Of a stretch of 64,000 nt of DNA, positions 11,478 through 24,100 are shown piece by piece. The position numbers and the translations under genes are program-made. Source of the stretch: Rotaria socialis (taxonomy: Eukaryota > Rotifera > Eurotatoria > Philodinida > Philodinidae); NCBI GenBank assembly GCA_905331475.1, contig CAJNYU010002346.1:186001-250000 (forward strand), written 5' to 3'. The notes beneath the pieces are model-generated. The model did no database searches, was not told the DNA's origin, and saw only the letters and a list, made by a program, of their open reading frames with translations. Every line of letters begins with the position of its first letter. Position 1 is the stretch's first letter.

Positions 11478-13831
11478 ATTAGTAAAAAATTATGCGCAAA
11501 ATTCTTCAATAAATATAAATAGCTAATATTTATGAAATTATGATTTCTGAATTAAATTTGTAAGTTAGAAAAGTTAGTTAAATAATTTTTTTGTGCAATG
11601 AACGCAAAATAAAAATTAAGACAATCTCAATTGCAAAAATCAAGTATCGAGTGAGAGCCAATTTAGATTTCGAAAACGTTATCAAGTGATTATTTTGAGC
11701 GGTTTATTTTTCCTACTTGAAACATAGTCTATGAGAGATAATAGTTTGTATTTGATACAGTTTCTAATTGAAACAAGTTAATCTTGTTCTCTAAAAGATC
11801 GTGCTAATCTTTTCCGACAATGTCTCTCCATCATATCTTACGATAAATTCGTATCTTTCGAAATTAATTATCGATGTAAACCGTACATATTCTGGAAAGA
11901 CTTTTACCCGAAACTTCAAATCATTTAATATCTCACCATGCACTTTTTAGTGAAAATTTCTAGAAAATTCTACGATGAGTTGCCGTAGGAAAAAGCCATC
12001 ATTAACAAAATGTATGCCAATTTATGTAGCAAATGTGACTGGAAAATAAATAGAAATTTCCAACCGACCAATAGAGAACTAGAGATAATGATAGTAAAAT
12101 TTCTTCATGAAATAATTGTGCGATTTTCACTTAGAACTCATTGCTTTCAATGCAAGATTAATCTTATCTATATCGACAAGTTATTTAGAACATCAACAAT
12201 TAGAGACTAGTCTTATTAAACGTAGTAAGACGGATGAAACAGTAAAATCTTCAATAGTAGGCAAATTAAAATGTTCTTTTTTCATCTTAAAATCTTGGTG
12301 CGACACTACATCTGTATTTCATAAATCTAATAACAATGGAATAAAATCATAAAAAGATCTTTTGACAATTTATCTGTTTAACATCTCTTCACATTGGTAC
12401 TGGTAATAATTTGGCATGCAATTTACAACGTTTTGATTCAAGGATAAAGCTGGTAATATATTTTCTTTTAGTAAGAAAACTTAATCGCGTATAATTAAAG
12501 AAATTGCAGAATTATTTAAAATGCAATCAGTATAATCTATTCTCGGCAACCCAATACTTAGCCTCGGATGTTGCAATTATTCATTTATAATTTTAAATAA
12601 TCATGTCATGATTTCTATTTCCTCTCCTAAAATTGACTCAATACGCAACTTAGTATTCATGAAGTCATATGATTGAAAAAAAAGTGAAAATGTTAAATGG
12701 ACTCATAAATGGTTTATGCGCGGGTGCATATACACTGTATTATTACTCAAGCAAATGCTCTTTGACTCCTTTGCTTTTCCCTGTGACCTTTTCTATGTCA
12801 TGTTAGGCCTAAAATGATCGTTGCTTAATGAAAAATCTTGTTAGCGTAGTGCTTTTGACGCTAAAATATGAAACTCACATGTATCCCTTAGGCTTACTAA
12901 AATAATTCAAAATAGTTCATCTGAAAAATCTACCTTAATTTCCAAAATCTATAATTAGGTCATTGGCTATTTGCTTATGTCTGTAATGAAGTATTGATTG
13001 TTAGCTCGTATCTTTAACAATGACAGAGACTAATGGCTATGGTCTGTAATGGGCAAGTTTTGCCTTTTTCGTCTAGTCTGTAATTAAAAAAGAAAGAAAC
13101 AGTAGTCTAATTAGTCATGCTCCTAATTAGCACAATTTTCAACTCATTAATGTCTGTAATGGAGAGCGGATGGGGAGCCGCAAGAACCTCGCTTTTAAAC
13201 TCACACTCACCATTTTCTTCGAAAATATATGCCAGTTCTACAAAATATTGATGTGAATCTGCATCATCTATACTATTTGTATCCTATTAATTATAGATCG
13301 ATCTTGAATTTCTGTGGGTTAGAAAGCAACTAACGGTACAATCTGGTGGTTCCCAAAATAGTCAACATTTTACATCTAATGATACTAGAAACAACATCGG
13401 TACTTCGTGTATCTAAATTCTTTTATGAAAACTGAAATTAGCAGCTGATTGTTTTGTATGACCACGTAATATTAACATCGATAAACTACCTTTGGTAAAT
13501 AGTAGCTAGAATCTGAATCATATTTTCTAAAGGGGAACAATATTCAATACATGCATCTTAGTGTGGTAGAAATACAGAAAATATCATTGGCATGGTTTAT
13601 TCATTCATAGATACCAATATTCTTTGTTTTGTATGTCAATGGAATACATAGATGTTTTTGTTCTCGTTATAGAACATTCTAGAATAATCATGAAAATTCT
13701 ACTGTTAAACCTGTTAGAGAAATGATAAGAAATAATATTATCAATGGCGAGTTTATTCAAACGGTTTGACAACACGAAGAGAATGTTGCAAAGACGAAAT
13801 TTGAACTACAAGTGATTTTGTTTCTTTTGTT
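11478..13831. other. gene-free interval between two minus-strand genes
   Basis: No supported gene. It contains four copies of a GTCTGTAAT core within 12979-13161, described as a finding. It should include the promoter of the calaxin-like gene and the 3' end of AHSA1. Confidence 0.5.
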
Positions 13832-15047
13832 TTAAAGTAGTCGAGCTCCATAACCAAATGTTGCTTTGATACTTTCAAAATAGAAACGCTTCCATCCTTC
13901 CTAAATGAAAAAAAAAGTCAGCAAATTCTAATAGTCAAATAGGAAAAATCTCTTTAACTCACCATTGTATTATCATAAAATTGTTCTGGAACACCAGTTT
14001 GTTGTACAATTATTTTTGTTTGCTCTATATCATCTCGAAATTGTAGTGAAACGTGTGAAAAATGTTCTTTTGGCCATGATTTAAAACGCCATAACATTTC
14101 AATACGATCATATGGTACTATATCAAGAAACGTTCCCGTTATATTATCACCAAATAATGAGAATTGTCCATCCTGTTGGCATTCATATTTTGAAACACTA
14201 TTCTGAGTAAACGATCGTACCATATTAAGATCAGTAAATGTTTGAAATAATTCTGGTCGTGAACATTTAAATGTATCTTCGAGAGTTAATTCACGTGTAT
14301 CAAAGGACGTTTTATTCGTTGATGATGAAGGATTTGAAGAAGGTTTTGATGCTGTTGCCGTAACATTTACGTTTGTTGTTATTTTACTATTGTTTGTAGT
14401 TGAAGAAGTTTTTGTTGGTAAAATAAGACCTTGAGAAAATTCTTCTTTGAGTGAACGAATATATTCACCAAGTTTCTCTCGTATCAATGATTCACCTTTT
14501 TGGACCATCAATTCTTTTAGTTTTTCACCTTTCGTCTTTTCAACAGAAAATGTTATAGTTAATTCATGAACTTCATTTTCATCGGATAGATTTGGAACTT
14601 CAAATCCACCTTCGTATTTTGTTCGATTTTCGCCTGTACTAATCCATCCTTCCCATTTACCTTCTATATGCCATTCATACTAAATATGAAATGCAAGATT
14701 ACGAAAAACGATTTTCGTATTATCATTAACTTACTAGAAAAACAAGTTTAGCTTTTCGATTATTTGCTGATGCTTCACCTTCACATCGCTTTAATTCTTT
14801 TACTTCACAGGTAAATTGTTCATTTTCAACTTTCAGGCCTACCAATAGTTCATTCAATTTATCTTTTGACCATTGTGTTGCATTCTTTTCTTTCCAATGC
14901 CAATTATTTGGATTTGTGGCTATAAAAATAAACAATTGTTTAGAGAGCAAAAAAAAGGAAGAATAGTGAAATTCATTTTTTATTCTCCTTACCATCAGGA
15001 CGTTCTTCTACAATCCAACGTGGATCACCTTTGCCCCACTCAGCCAT
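13832..15047 (-). CDS. AHSA1: activator of Hsp90 ATPase (AHA1)
   Basis: Four exons on the minus strand (15047-14993, 14919-14735, 14679-13963, 13900-13832) join in phase to 341 residues; human AHSA1 has 338. It is a cytosolic co-chaperone that binds the Hsp90 middle domain and stimulates its ATPase. The N-terminus (MAEWGKGDPRWIVEERPD) and the following NNWHWKEKNATQWS segment are nearly those of animal AHA1, including the region that contains the NxNNWHW motif. A Ser/Thr-rich linker then leads to the C-terminal AHSA1 domain with WRFKSWPKEHFS, and the end reads GWKRFYFESIKATFGYGARL, as in the family. All splice sites are GT-AG. Confidence 0.97.
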
Positions 15048-18000
15048 CAAAATTGAAATATGATCTCAAAGAAAAATAAACAATATATAGAAGCGCTCAA
15101 ATAGATTTATTTTAAGTTGAATGATTTCACAATCAGCCGGCCAAGTTTAAATAGAAATAAGCTCATTTTCTTCTAGTTGATTCGCTTCTGGAAGCCAATA
15201 GGTGATAAACACGATTGGCTTCTTGTATGGCAAATAACGGTTACCACAGTGTGCATATATGCATTTTATCATTTGTTTACTTTACATCTTTAGAGCAACA
15301 GATGACGCTACTTTCTGATAAAAATTTGTACAATTTCCACTGTTTTTATTTTATTTTAATCCTTCTCGTGAAGTTACTCGATTCAGTGTTGTTAAATCTT
15401 TAGTCCTTTTGGGATAGATCTACCAGAGAGAAAATACCTACATTGATATTCCAAATGAGATAGAGAGATTTAACTGACCTGAAAATGATTATCTAATTTC
15501 GTAACAACATAAAAAGTGGCTACACCACTGATCAATACTCGTCATTTTTCTTGGCGGGATACAAAATTGCATACTCGGATGTACTAAAAAGTTGACTTAG
15601 TTTTGGTCCTTATGTATTATCCCAATTGCGTAATTGGCCGTCATAAATATTTTAGTTATAATCCAGTACTTAAATCGAATAGAATATGGTCGATACGCTT
15701 TAAATTCATTTGAAATCATGAGCAAATCCGTTGATTGTTGCGATGTGGTTTGTTGCTGAGTATATACGAGTAGAACATCATTAACTGATACGATTCAGCA
15801 TCCTATTTGATATATTTAGCAATTGAACTGTGTAGTCAGATGAATCTACTCTGACTATCAAAACCAGGCTTGTCGGTTAGGGGACGAGTGAGAGGAGCTA
15901 ATCTCTTCTAAATTTGAAAAACCTCTCAGACTTGCTGCGAAATTTCCTAATATTTTCTGTCAGATTTTTCAAAGTTTTCTAGTAATTTTTGACAGGAAAT
16001 CGAAAAACAACACATTGTGTTAACAAAATCTCTCGGAAAATCTCCGTGAATTTAAAATTTATCGTTCAGTTTCTGCTGTCAAATTAGTCATTCCCATTCT
16101 TCAAAAACAAATTGACTACCCTGATCATAAATTTCATTTCTGTCTGTTACCCGGATTAACTTAAGTTTAAAACATTCTAAGCAAGATCAATAAAATATCA
16201 TTCATGATGAAGCTCTCAAAGTAATTCTGAAATCTCATCGTTAATCTCTACTCTCGACACACTCTTCTTGAGCTATGAAAGAGTGAATCTTTAATTTCTA
16301 TGTTTTCTACTTTTTAGTACGAAATCAATACTTATCATTGAAATTACATTTTAATTTGAACGATACAAAGTACCGATATTCTCTTGAATATTCTAGGGAT
16401 TTATCTAGCAAGGTTGCTTTTCATATTTCCATCAGAGTAGAAATTCCTAGTGGACTACAACTGAGAAAATCAATTTCATACTACTTATCTTAACCGTTGG
16501 TTAATTTACTATGTTTATTAAACTAGATGGTATTCGAGTTTCACTCGAATACGAAATGCGATGCGAAGCAGGAATCTCGATCCAGGAAAAATCTACAATT
16601 CAGAGAAATCTTGAATATTTTTTATGTCGACAACATGAAATTCATCACTCAGAAAATTCTATTCTTACTTAGCGATACATTCTTAAGGATCGATTTCGAT
16701 TGATCGATTAATTATCTCCATGATTCATTATCATAGATCAGCTGGAAATGAATAGTCTATAGTGGATAACATATGTTCATGATGGCACTTTAATTATCTC
16801 TTCATAAACTTCTTTCATTTTCGTCATTTTGGAACCACATTTGTGAGTGAACGGAACTTTAGTTTAAAGATTCGAAAGCAGATGTAAAAGCTTTGATCTT
16901 GATACTTCGATCTCACGTTTCAACGAGTTTTCTGCGATTTTCGAGATCATCGCGTCGCAAAACGACGACTTGTGATGCGTATGTCAAGCGAGTAAAAATA
17001 AAAAAATAAAAAAAAAAACTCGCGACGGACTACTTAAATGCTTCTGCTTCGCATCGCATTAAAAAAACTCGCGACGAACTACATAAATGCTTCCGCTTCG
17101 CATCGCATTAAAAAAACTCGCGACGGACTACAGAAATGCTTCTGCTTCGCATCGCATTAATAAAACATATCTCTTCGTTAGAAGATATTTTCCGTAATTT
17201 GTTTAATGATGAATTATATTTAATATCTTTCTAACATGACTTTCAATAATTATTTGCATCACAGGATTTTCATATTGTATTTAATGATTCAATTATCTCC
17301 TTCGTTCAATCTGTTTTACAAGCATCATCTTCTCTTCCACTTAGAGAATCGGTGCATGTAGTCTCAAGAGAGCACATCAGTTATTCCCATATCGTGTGAT
17401 TATCTAACAGACACTTGAATCATTAGTCGCTATCTAATTAAAACAGTTGAATAGTTCATCAATGTATAGCCGACAGATTTCGATCCATATGAGTAAATAT
17501 GACTCATTAAGGTAGATGCTGATCCTGGTTTTAGAAACTTTATTCTTAATCTAAAGCAGGTATTTGAGTGCGGTTTAACAAATCTCAAAGGTCGCCTAAG
17601 ACTATTCTATGAAGCAATTCTTAAAATATGATGTACTAACAAAATACTCTTGGATTTAAAGTCTTCTGCATTTCTATGAACTGTTTTTGATATCACTTGT
17701 AATCATGAATAATCGAAATGATCTTCAACTACCATAACTTAAGTAGCTTATTGCTTGTTAAATTTTGCTTTATATTCGCTAGTCTTTAGGGTTCTTATTT
17801 TTATGAAAGAATGTTGAGACATCTAGCGTTATCAGAACTCAAAAAGTGAGTCATCGCTATAATTATCACTTATTATCTAATAGAATTAATATAGAAGTCT
17901 ACAAAAAAATGCTTCAAAAAGAATATAAATTCAACATCTTTTTTGGTAGGAAAAACGCCGCTGATAAATAATGATTCATATCATTTGTATCTTGTTTTTC

Positions 18001-18176
18001 TGACAAACGTCACTATTACCTTTGCACCTTTTTTTTTTCGTTCCTCCGCGTATATTTGTCATAAAGCTATTCTCAAAAACATATCAGCTTTCTTTGTAGA
18101 ATGTATGAATAATGCTCTATATATAGAGAATCGATGAAAAATCTGATGATCTCAGTTGAAATTGAAATACAGAAAT
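15048..18176. other. gene-free divergent interval with a tandem repeat island
   Basis: No supported gene. It lies between the 5' ends of AHSA1 and the repeat-protein gene. Apart from the 49-bp repeats at 17012-17158 and an inverted copy of their core at 16555-16571, it is ordinary AT-rich sequence. The section at about 16900-17160 is visibly richer in CG dinucleotides than its surroundings. Confidence 0.5.
16555..17158. repeat. three 49-bp direct repeats plus an inverted copy of their core
   Basis: Three nearly identical 49-bp units occupy 17012-17060, 17061-17109 and 17110-17158. Each begins with an A run, continues CTCGCGACG, and ends with the core CTGCTTCGCATCGCATT (one unit has CCGCTTCG). 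The exact reverse complement of that core lies at 16555-16571, about 440 bp upstream, next to a small palindrome ATTCGAG...CTCGAAT at 16532-16550. Inverted ends around a tandem array are typical of non-autonomous DNA transposons, but no target-site duplication was identified. Confidence 0.75.
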
Positions 18177-19004
18177 ATGTCTGCAGAATCAAGCATTAAT
18201 ATTCAACTTGATGCCTATCAACAATTACATGCAAAACATTTAACTACCAGACGAGAAAATCAAAGAACATTTATTCAACCATTAGAACACTTAAATAATG
18301 ATGTACAAAATATTTTAAATGTAGATAAAGATGCATATGAAAATGCAAAAGAAGCTTATCATCAAGAATATAATATATTAAAACGTGTGATTACTCATGC
18401 AGCTTCTGAACATGAAACGAAATCTGTATTGCCGTTAAAAGAAATATACCATCGACGAAAAGATCTAGCCGAACGCGTTTCTACCCTACTTGCTGAAACT
18501 AGACTTGAAGCAGCTCCTGTTGAAACGCGTACATTTTGGAATGGATCCATAGCAGTCGTCTACAATCCCATTACTGGTCGTGCAGAATGGAAACAGTATT
18601 GGCATGGTGGTATTCATGGTGTATTCAATCCCACAGCAGGTACGATTGAATGGAAGCAAGCATTACATTCGTGTGTCTATGGCGTTTTTAATCCACAATC
18701 TAATATGATTGAATGGAAGACAAATTATAATAGTGGTGTTCATGGAGTTTATAATCCGTCAAAAGGTATTGTTGAATGGAAATCAGCATTTCATACAGGA
18801 GTTGGTGGTGTATACAATCCGCTCACAAGAGAAGTTGAATGGAAAACATATTTTCATGGTGGTGTTGTCGGATACTTTGATTATAAAAAGCAATGTGTTC
18901 AATGGATAGAAAAATGGCGACATGGCATAGGTCTCATTGCATGGGATGAAAATGCCAACACTTATTTGACAACCTCAAGTAGTGGTTGGTATGATAATGA
19001 ATGA
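18177..19004 (+). CDS. protein with six 21-residue EWK/VYNP repeats, function unknown
   Basis: Single exon, 275 residues from the ATG at 18177. An in-frame stretch upstream of that ATG offers no other ATG. Residues 1-115 look helical and charged, possibly coiled coil. From residue 121 to 246 there are six consecutive units of exactly 21 residues with the pattern W/F-H-G-G-V-x-G-V-Y-N-P-x4-x-EWK, followed by a degenerate seventh. The periodic Gly, aromatic and EW positions suggest short beta strands, as in MORN or beta-solenoid proteins, but the MORN consensus is not present. There is no signal peptide or membrane segment. I do not recognise the family. The repeat units differ at DNA level, so the array is old and under selection. 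Confidence 0.8.
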   Translation: MSAESSINIQLDAYQQLHAKHLTTRRENQRTFIQPLEHLNNDVQNILNVDKDAYENAKEAYHQEYNILKRVITHAASEHETKSVLPLKEIYHRRKDLAERVSTLLAETRLEAAPVETRTFWNGSIAVVYNPITGRAEWKQYWHGGIHGVFNPTAGTIEWKQALHSCVYGVFNPQSNMIEWKTNYNSGVHGVYNPSKGIVEWKSAFHTGVGGVYNPLTREVEWKTYFHGGVVGYFDYKKQCVQWIEKWRHGIGLIAWDENANTYLTTSSSGWYDNE

Positions 19005-20053
19005 GCGAAAAATTAAATTTTCGATCTTGTTTTTGTTTTTGTTAAATACAGTTTTACATATTAATAATGAATGTTTTCGAATAAAATTGACAAGTTTGTT
19101 TTAAACAATCGACAGATCAAATGATGAAAATAGTTAGGGTTTGCTTTTTTTTAATAATAAATACGTTTGATTTAATTCAAGCTCAAAAAATGGCAATAAA
19201 ACGATTCAAATGATTCAATCCCAGACAGCACCAAATTATTCAGTCTTTTGTTTCGGAATCATAATACTAGTCTGATTTGACATTTTGTTTGATCACACGT
19301 TTAATGTTAAGTACATAATAATATCCATAACATGCCTTTAGTATTCAATATATATATTTGTAATCAATGTCTACGTCTTATATAATCAATATATGCTTAT
19401 CATGATTAGCAGAGAAAGATATGCGTGAATCATTTGTTGTAAATTTTTGACATCGTATTTGATATTTATGAAATATTCGAATCAATTTTAATAAAAATAT
19501 TGTTTGTATCTGTTTAATCTTCTACGAAAAAAAACAACTGAACATTGACATTTTGTTCATCAATGTCAAAATTTTTCCTGTGAAGTGTAAAATCGCAACA
19601 TTCATTGTACATGATAGAAAGCTTAAGTAGCCGTGATCTACCGATATGTGTGTGCCTTTCGTTCTTTTTTCTTTTTTCTTTAGAACCGATTCTGTTGTTA
19701 TTATATTCTTTTATTCATTTATTCGTCGCCTTTGGTTATCTAAATACACGAATACTGCCTATTTGAGCATAACAGAAAAAAAGAAAAAAATATACATTAC
19801 CGCATACTGGCTAGACGAGGCTGTATTTATTCTCCCCTCATATTTCTCTTTCTAATTGCGTCTATTCATTCATCTATATTAAACTTTTCGCATCAGATTA
19901 TTCAAACAGAATTGCGTTAGTTGAATTTTTTCAAAAACTAAAAGTAATACAGTCTATCTGTTTTCAATTTATTTTTTCTTATTAAAACCATTCTTTTTTT
20001 CTTAAATATGTTTAGTTAAATATTGAAAGCATTGGCTTTTCTTTCTTGTAATC
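19005..20053. other. interval between two plus-strand genes
   Basis: No gene seen. AATAAA at 19080-19085 may end the upstream transcript. The section just before 20054 is T-rich. Confidence 0.5.
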
Positions 20054-21129
20054 ATGTCGTCAACTATCGGTAAAAAAGTACTATTTTCTAATTTATCATA
20101 TAAAACAACGGAACATACATTATCAAATTATTTATCAGCATATGGTCCTATAGACGAATTATATCTACCTAAAGATGATCAAGATCAATCATTACGTAAA
20201 GGTTTTGTTGTTTATAGAGAAACAAATTCTGTGAATAATTTAATGTCAAAACGGCCACATTTTATTGATAATAGACAAATTCATGTACAACGTGCAATAC
20301 CATATCAATGTCGAAATAATAATAATATTTCTGAATATTTAGGAATAAATTTAACAGTAAATGAAATATTTATTAGTCGCTTATGTTCAGGTGAAAAACG
20401 TGAGACCTTTATAAATTATTTTCAATCCTACGGTGCTATAGCTGATTGTCGAGTATTTAATTCCTATTCACCAAATTCTAAACAAACAGGTTATGCATTT
20501 TTGCGTTTTGTTGATTACGATAGTGTTGGTATGTACGATTAATCAATATAAATTGATAATAAGACAAATTATTGTTTTTTTTTAATATTATTATTTAGAT
20601 CAAATTATTCTTGCACGACCACATGTCATTAATTCAAAATATTATAATATACGAAAATGTATACCAAGAGAATATAATTATATTATTTCATCAGTTAAAC
20701 CATTAAGTCAAGGAAAACCAATGTGGCGTCATTTTTCATTTGGATTAATTAATATGAAAACAAAGGAAATACTTTATCCATCTGTGCCAGCACTTCGGTA
20801 TGTATAGGTTTCTTATTTTTTCTTTCCTGTTTTGTCCTAGATGTCACTGATTTTTAAATAATTATAGTAAACAAAACTCTTCACCAAACGACTTCACATT
20901 AATTGATGCACCTGCTATGACTGCTTCAGTGGATAAAACACCAGTAAATAAGAGATCAACAAATGATTTTGAATTAATTACATCAAACTCATTATCATCA
21001 AGCAGTATTTCACTCGTTAATTCAACAGATGATTTTACACCATTAGCATCGCCCCTCTATTCAACAGCTATTGCATATTCATCACCAATTATGGATCATG
21101 ACGATAGAAAAATGTATGATCTTATTTAA
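20054..21129 (+). CDS. hnRNP A-like protein with two divergent RRM domains
   Basis: Exons 20054-20528, 20599-20797 and 20868-21129 join in phase to 311 residues. RRM1 (about residues 9-82) has RNP2-like VLFSNLSY and RNP1-like RKGFVVYRE, and ends with the RPHFIDNRQIHVQRA stretch typical of hnRNP A/B proteins (RPHxVDGRxVEPKRA). RRM2 (about 103-182) has IFISRL, TGYAFLRFVDYDSVDQI and a second RPHVINSKYYNIRKC tail. Both RNP1 motifs have lost some of the aromatic residues of the KGFGFVxF consensus, so RNA contacts may be altered. The C-terminus is Ser/Thr-rich and has none of the Gly/Arg or Gly/Phe tails of canonical hnRNP A proteins. Likely nuclear, in mRNA processing. Confidence 0.85.
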
Positions 21130-24100
21130 GTATACAGACAGTTTTCTTTTTTTTTCTTTGTGATCACTATTTAAATGGTATCTGTAAATATACGATTGCC
21201 TTTATTTGCCATGTTATGAATTTAAACAATATCTAATAATGGACTTTTTCATAAGATTTGTTTCTTTTCTTTTATAAAGGCCAATGTATATTTGTATATG
21301 TGCGACAATAAATAGTATATGATACCTTTTCATGCGTGTTGTCTTACCTTTCACGGTTGGTCTATTCAAGCATCAGTTGAATGTAAAGTGATTACGCCAC
21401 TTCTTTTGTGGACTCGTCAATCAATTTTTGTAGAAACACGGTTCCTTTCGTAGTTTTCCATAAGATGAAGAACGTTTGTCAATGTGTGTGTGTGTCATAC
21501 AGATCCAAATATTCGACATATTATGGCATGTTGTAAAATTTGTCCTACATGCCAACAACATATTATTCATCAACAATATGAGCAGCATACACAAAAATGT
21601 CATTAGACATATTTTGAAAGACCTTGGAATTTTTCTTTATGATTACAAGTCGTTCTTTTCCAATTCAATAAATTATTCAGGCTTTTATATCGATTTGTCC
21701 GAATGAATGATGTTTAGAGTAGTGTTTTTAATTATTTTCATTCCCCTAACTAATTAAATAAATATGATACATAATCAAATCATTACATTGCCTAAAGTTT
21801 AGGTATTACTCAGGACAAGGTCATCACTAAATTTTTATTCATGCGTTTCAGTATAAACATACATGTAGAATGCACCGAAAATGGATCCACCCGTCGTGAA
21901 TAGCTTAAACATGGAACCCATTATTAATTTGATTCCGTTTTATTGCAATGTTGTCATTCTATCTCGTTGAAGAGGGGAAACCTGTGCATTATGCTTTGAA
22001 AAATGAGTTATTCTGCAAGATGATCCATAGTAGAGATACTTGCTAGCAAGTTTATCTTTGGATTGAAATCAGATCTTTTGTTTCTACGAGCATACTATAA
22101 TCATTTATCTTTATTTTCTTTTCGAAACAGTGAATCTTCAGTTTTTATTTCAATGCGAAAACACCGACTATTAGCTATTGCGATAGTCTTTCTATAACAG
22201 TAGTGATAGCTTAGTTTATTGAATCATGACAAACTTATTTGGAAAAATAAAACTTTCATATGCGTTGTGAAGAAAATTTTAAGAAGTTCAATTGTGTACT
22301 ACATAAAAATCAGAAAGATATCAATCCTACTGATTCAATACAAAAGTGCATCAAACTATTTGCTAAATCACAAATCTTACTCAAAGACGATTGGACAGAA
22401 GTTTCATTTTTTTCAATTTTGAAGCTTATTGAAAGTTCTATAACCTATTTAGTTGATGCCGGATTTTTCAATTTTAATATGACTGATAGAATTGGTTATT
22501 TTTACTATAATGTTGAGTTTTTCTTCAGTCGACTTTTTCAATGACGATACGATCGTTTCTTATGTTATATAAAGTTCTCAGAAAGCCTCTTTAAATTTGT
22601 ATTTGTTAACATGATTATAGTTATTATTTGTTTTCTTTCACTTGTTGCAACATGCAAGATATTTCAGTGCAAATCTCATCGTATTTTTAAAAGCCAAATG
22701 TCAACTATAAGCCTAGATTTCATCGTATTTTCGTATCTAGTGAAAAAATGATGACAACATGCAATATTTCCATCTCATGTTACTGTCAATAGAAAAATAG
22801 ATTTATATTGCTTGCTAATTTTCTTTTTCATCTTATTGAAAAAGAATAAAACCAATTACCAATACAACAAAGAAAAATTAGCATCTATGCTTGGATTAAA
22901 ATAAATGAATTTGTTTTTCGGGATCAATCAAGCGGAAAATCATAGTTGAATTTTCAGGATAAATCTAAATATTTTTTACTATGAATTCCATACCTTGTTC
23001 ATAATTATCTCTTTGGTTTTTTTATGCAGAGAAAAACCATTAAAATTAGTTTATCTGCTAGCAGGAATTCGTGTGAATTTTTTTTCTTTCTTTTGTTTTA
23101 TAATTTAATAAAAAATAATGACATTTCCCGAAAGTTATTCAATATATCTAATTATGCATGGAAAATTATTGGTTAGTAAAACATGCCCTTCAACTATTGT
23201 TAACTTGCCTGGAGTGTCAGAAAAAGAAAAGAATTCAAATACTAGTCAAACTCGTTCAGGCCACATATCGGTCAACTCAATTGATCTTTAGTTAATTATT
23301 GCTAAATTATGGCAGAGAACTATAATGAAATAGGGCAATAGAGTATTAATGAATTTTTTTTCAATTTAGGTTGAAGGAAAAATTTCCTCATGGATGTTAT
23401 AATGAATAATAAATATTCTATATGCTCGTATACGTGTTGCGTTCTAGTTTTTTATCGGTCTCCGGATGTGCAGAAAAAGAAGTTGTGTGCAACAAAGAGT
23501 AAATAATAATAATGACACATCTATTAATGATTAAAGTAAGAAGAAAAAAACTCGAGAAATATGCTGATGTAAAAATTGCTCCATAGTTTCCATCTCTTTC
23601 CTCGTTTATCTTAATTATCATTTCTAGACGTTGTTCTTCTTTCTCGGTCTTTTTTTCCTTTTCTAATCGATCTATCAACTGATGATGCTGAACACAATTC
23701 TTTTTCTTTCTGGGTGACACTAAGAAGAAAAAAACAGGAACAGCGATCCGCCTCCGTATTTTTTTGCGTTTGTTCTTCGCTCTTCTTATGCATTTCCGGC
23801 CGCAAGATAGGAGCGAGAGCAAAAACTAGCGCTATATATTAGTATGCGAGAAACGTTTTCTCTTCTATTGCTTGCCACTATTATTATGTGCTCAGGTTAA
23901 ACAGACACAAAAATCATTACAAATATTCTTCTATACTATTTAAAAAAAGGAATGGTACGTATCGAAATTCTTCATTTTCGTAGATGTACAAAAAAACGCA
24001 ATCAAACATCATTTTATTTCGGAAATAGGAAAATAACATCTCGGGAGAATAAAATGCTTGGATGACTATGTTTTTTTTAGCTCTATTTCTGAATTAATAC

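Noticed and set aside
22219-22544. Overlapping plus-strand open frames of 67 and 94 codons
   Set aside because: Lys/Phe/Ile-rich composition typical of random AT-rich sequence, no family and no splice context.
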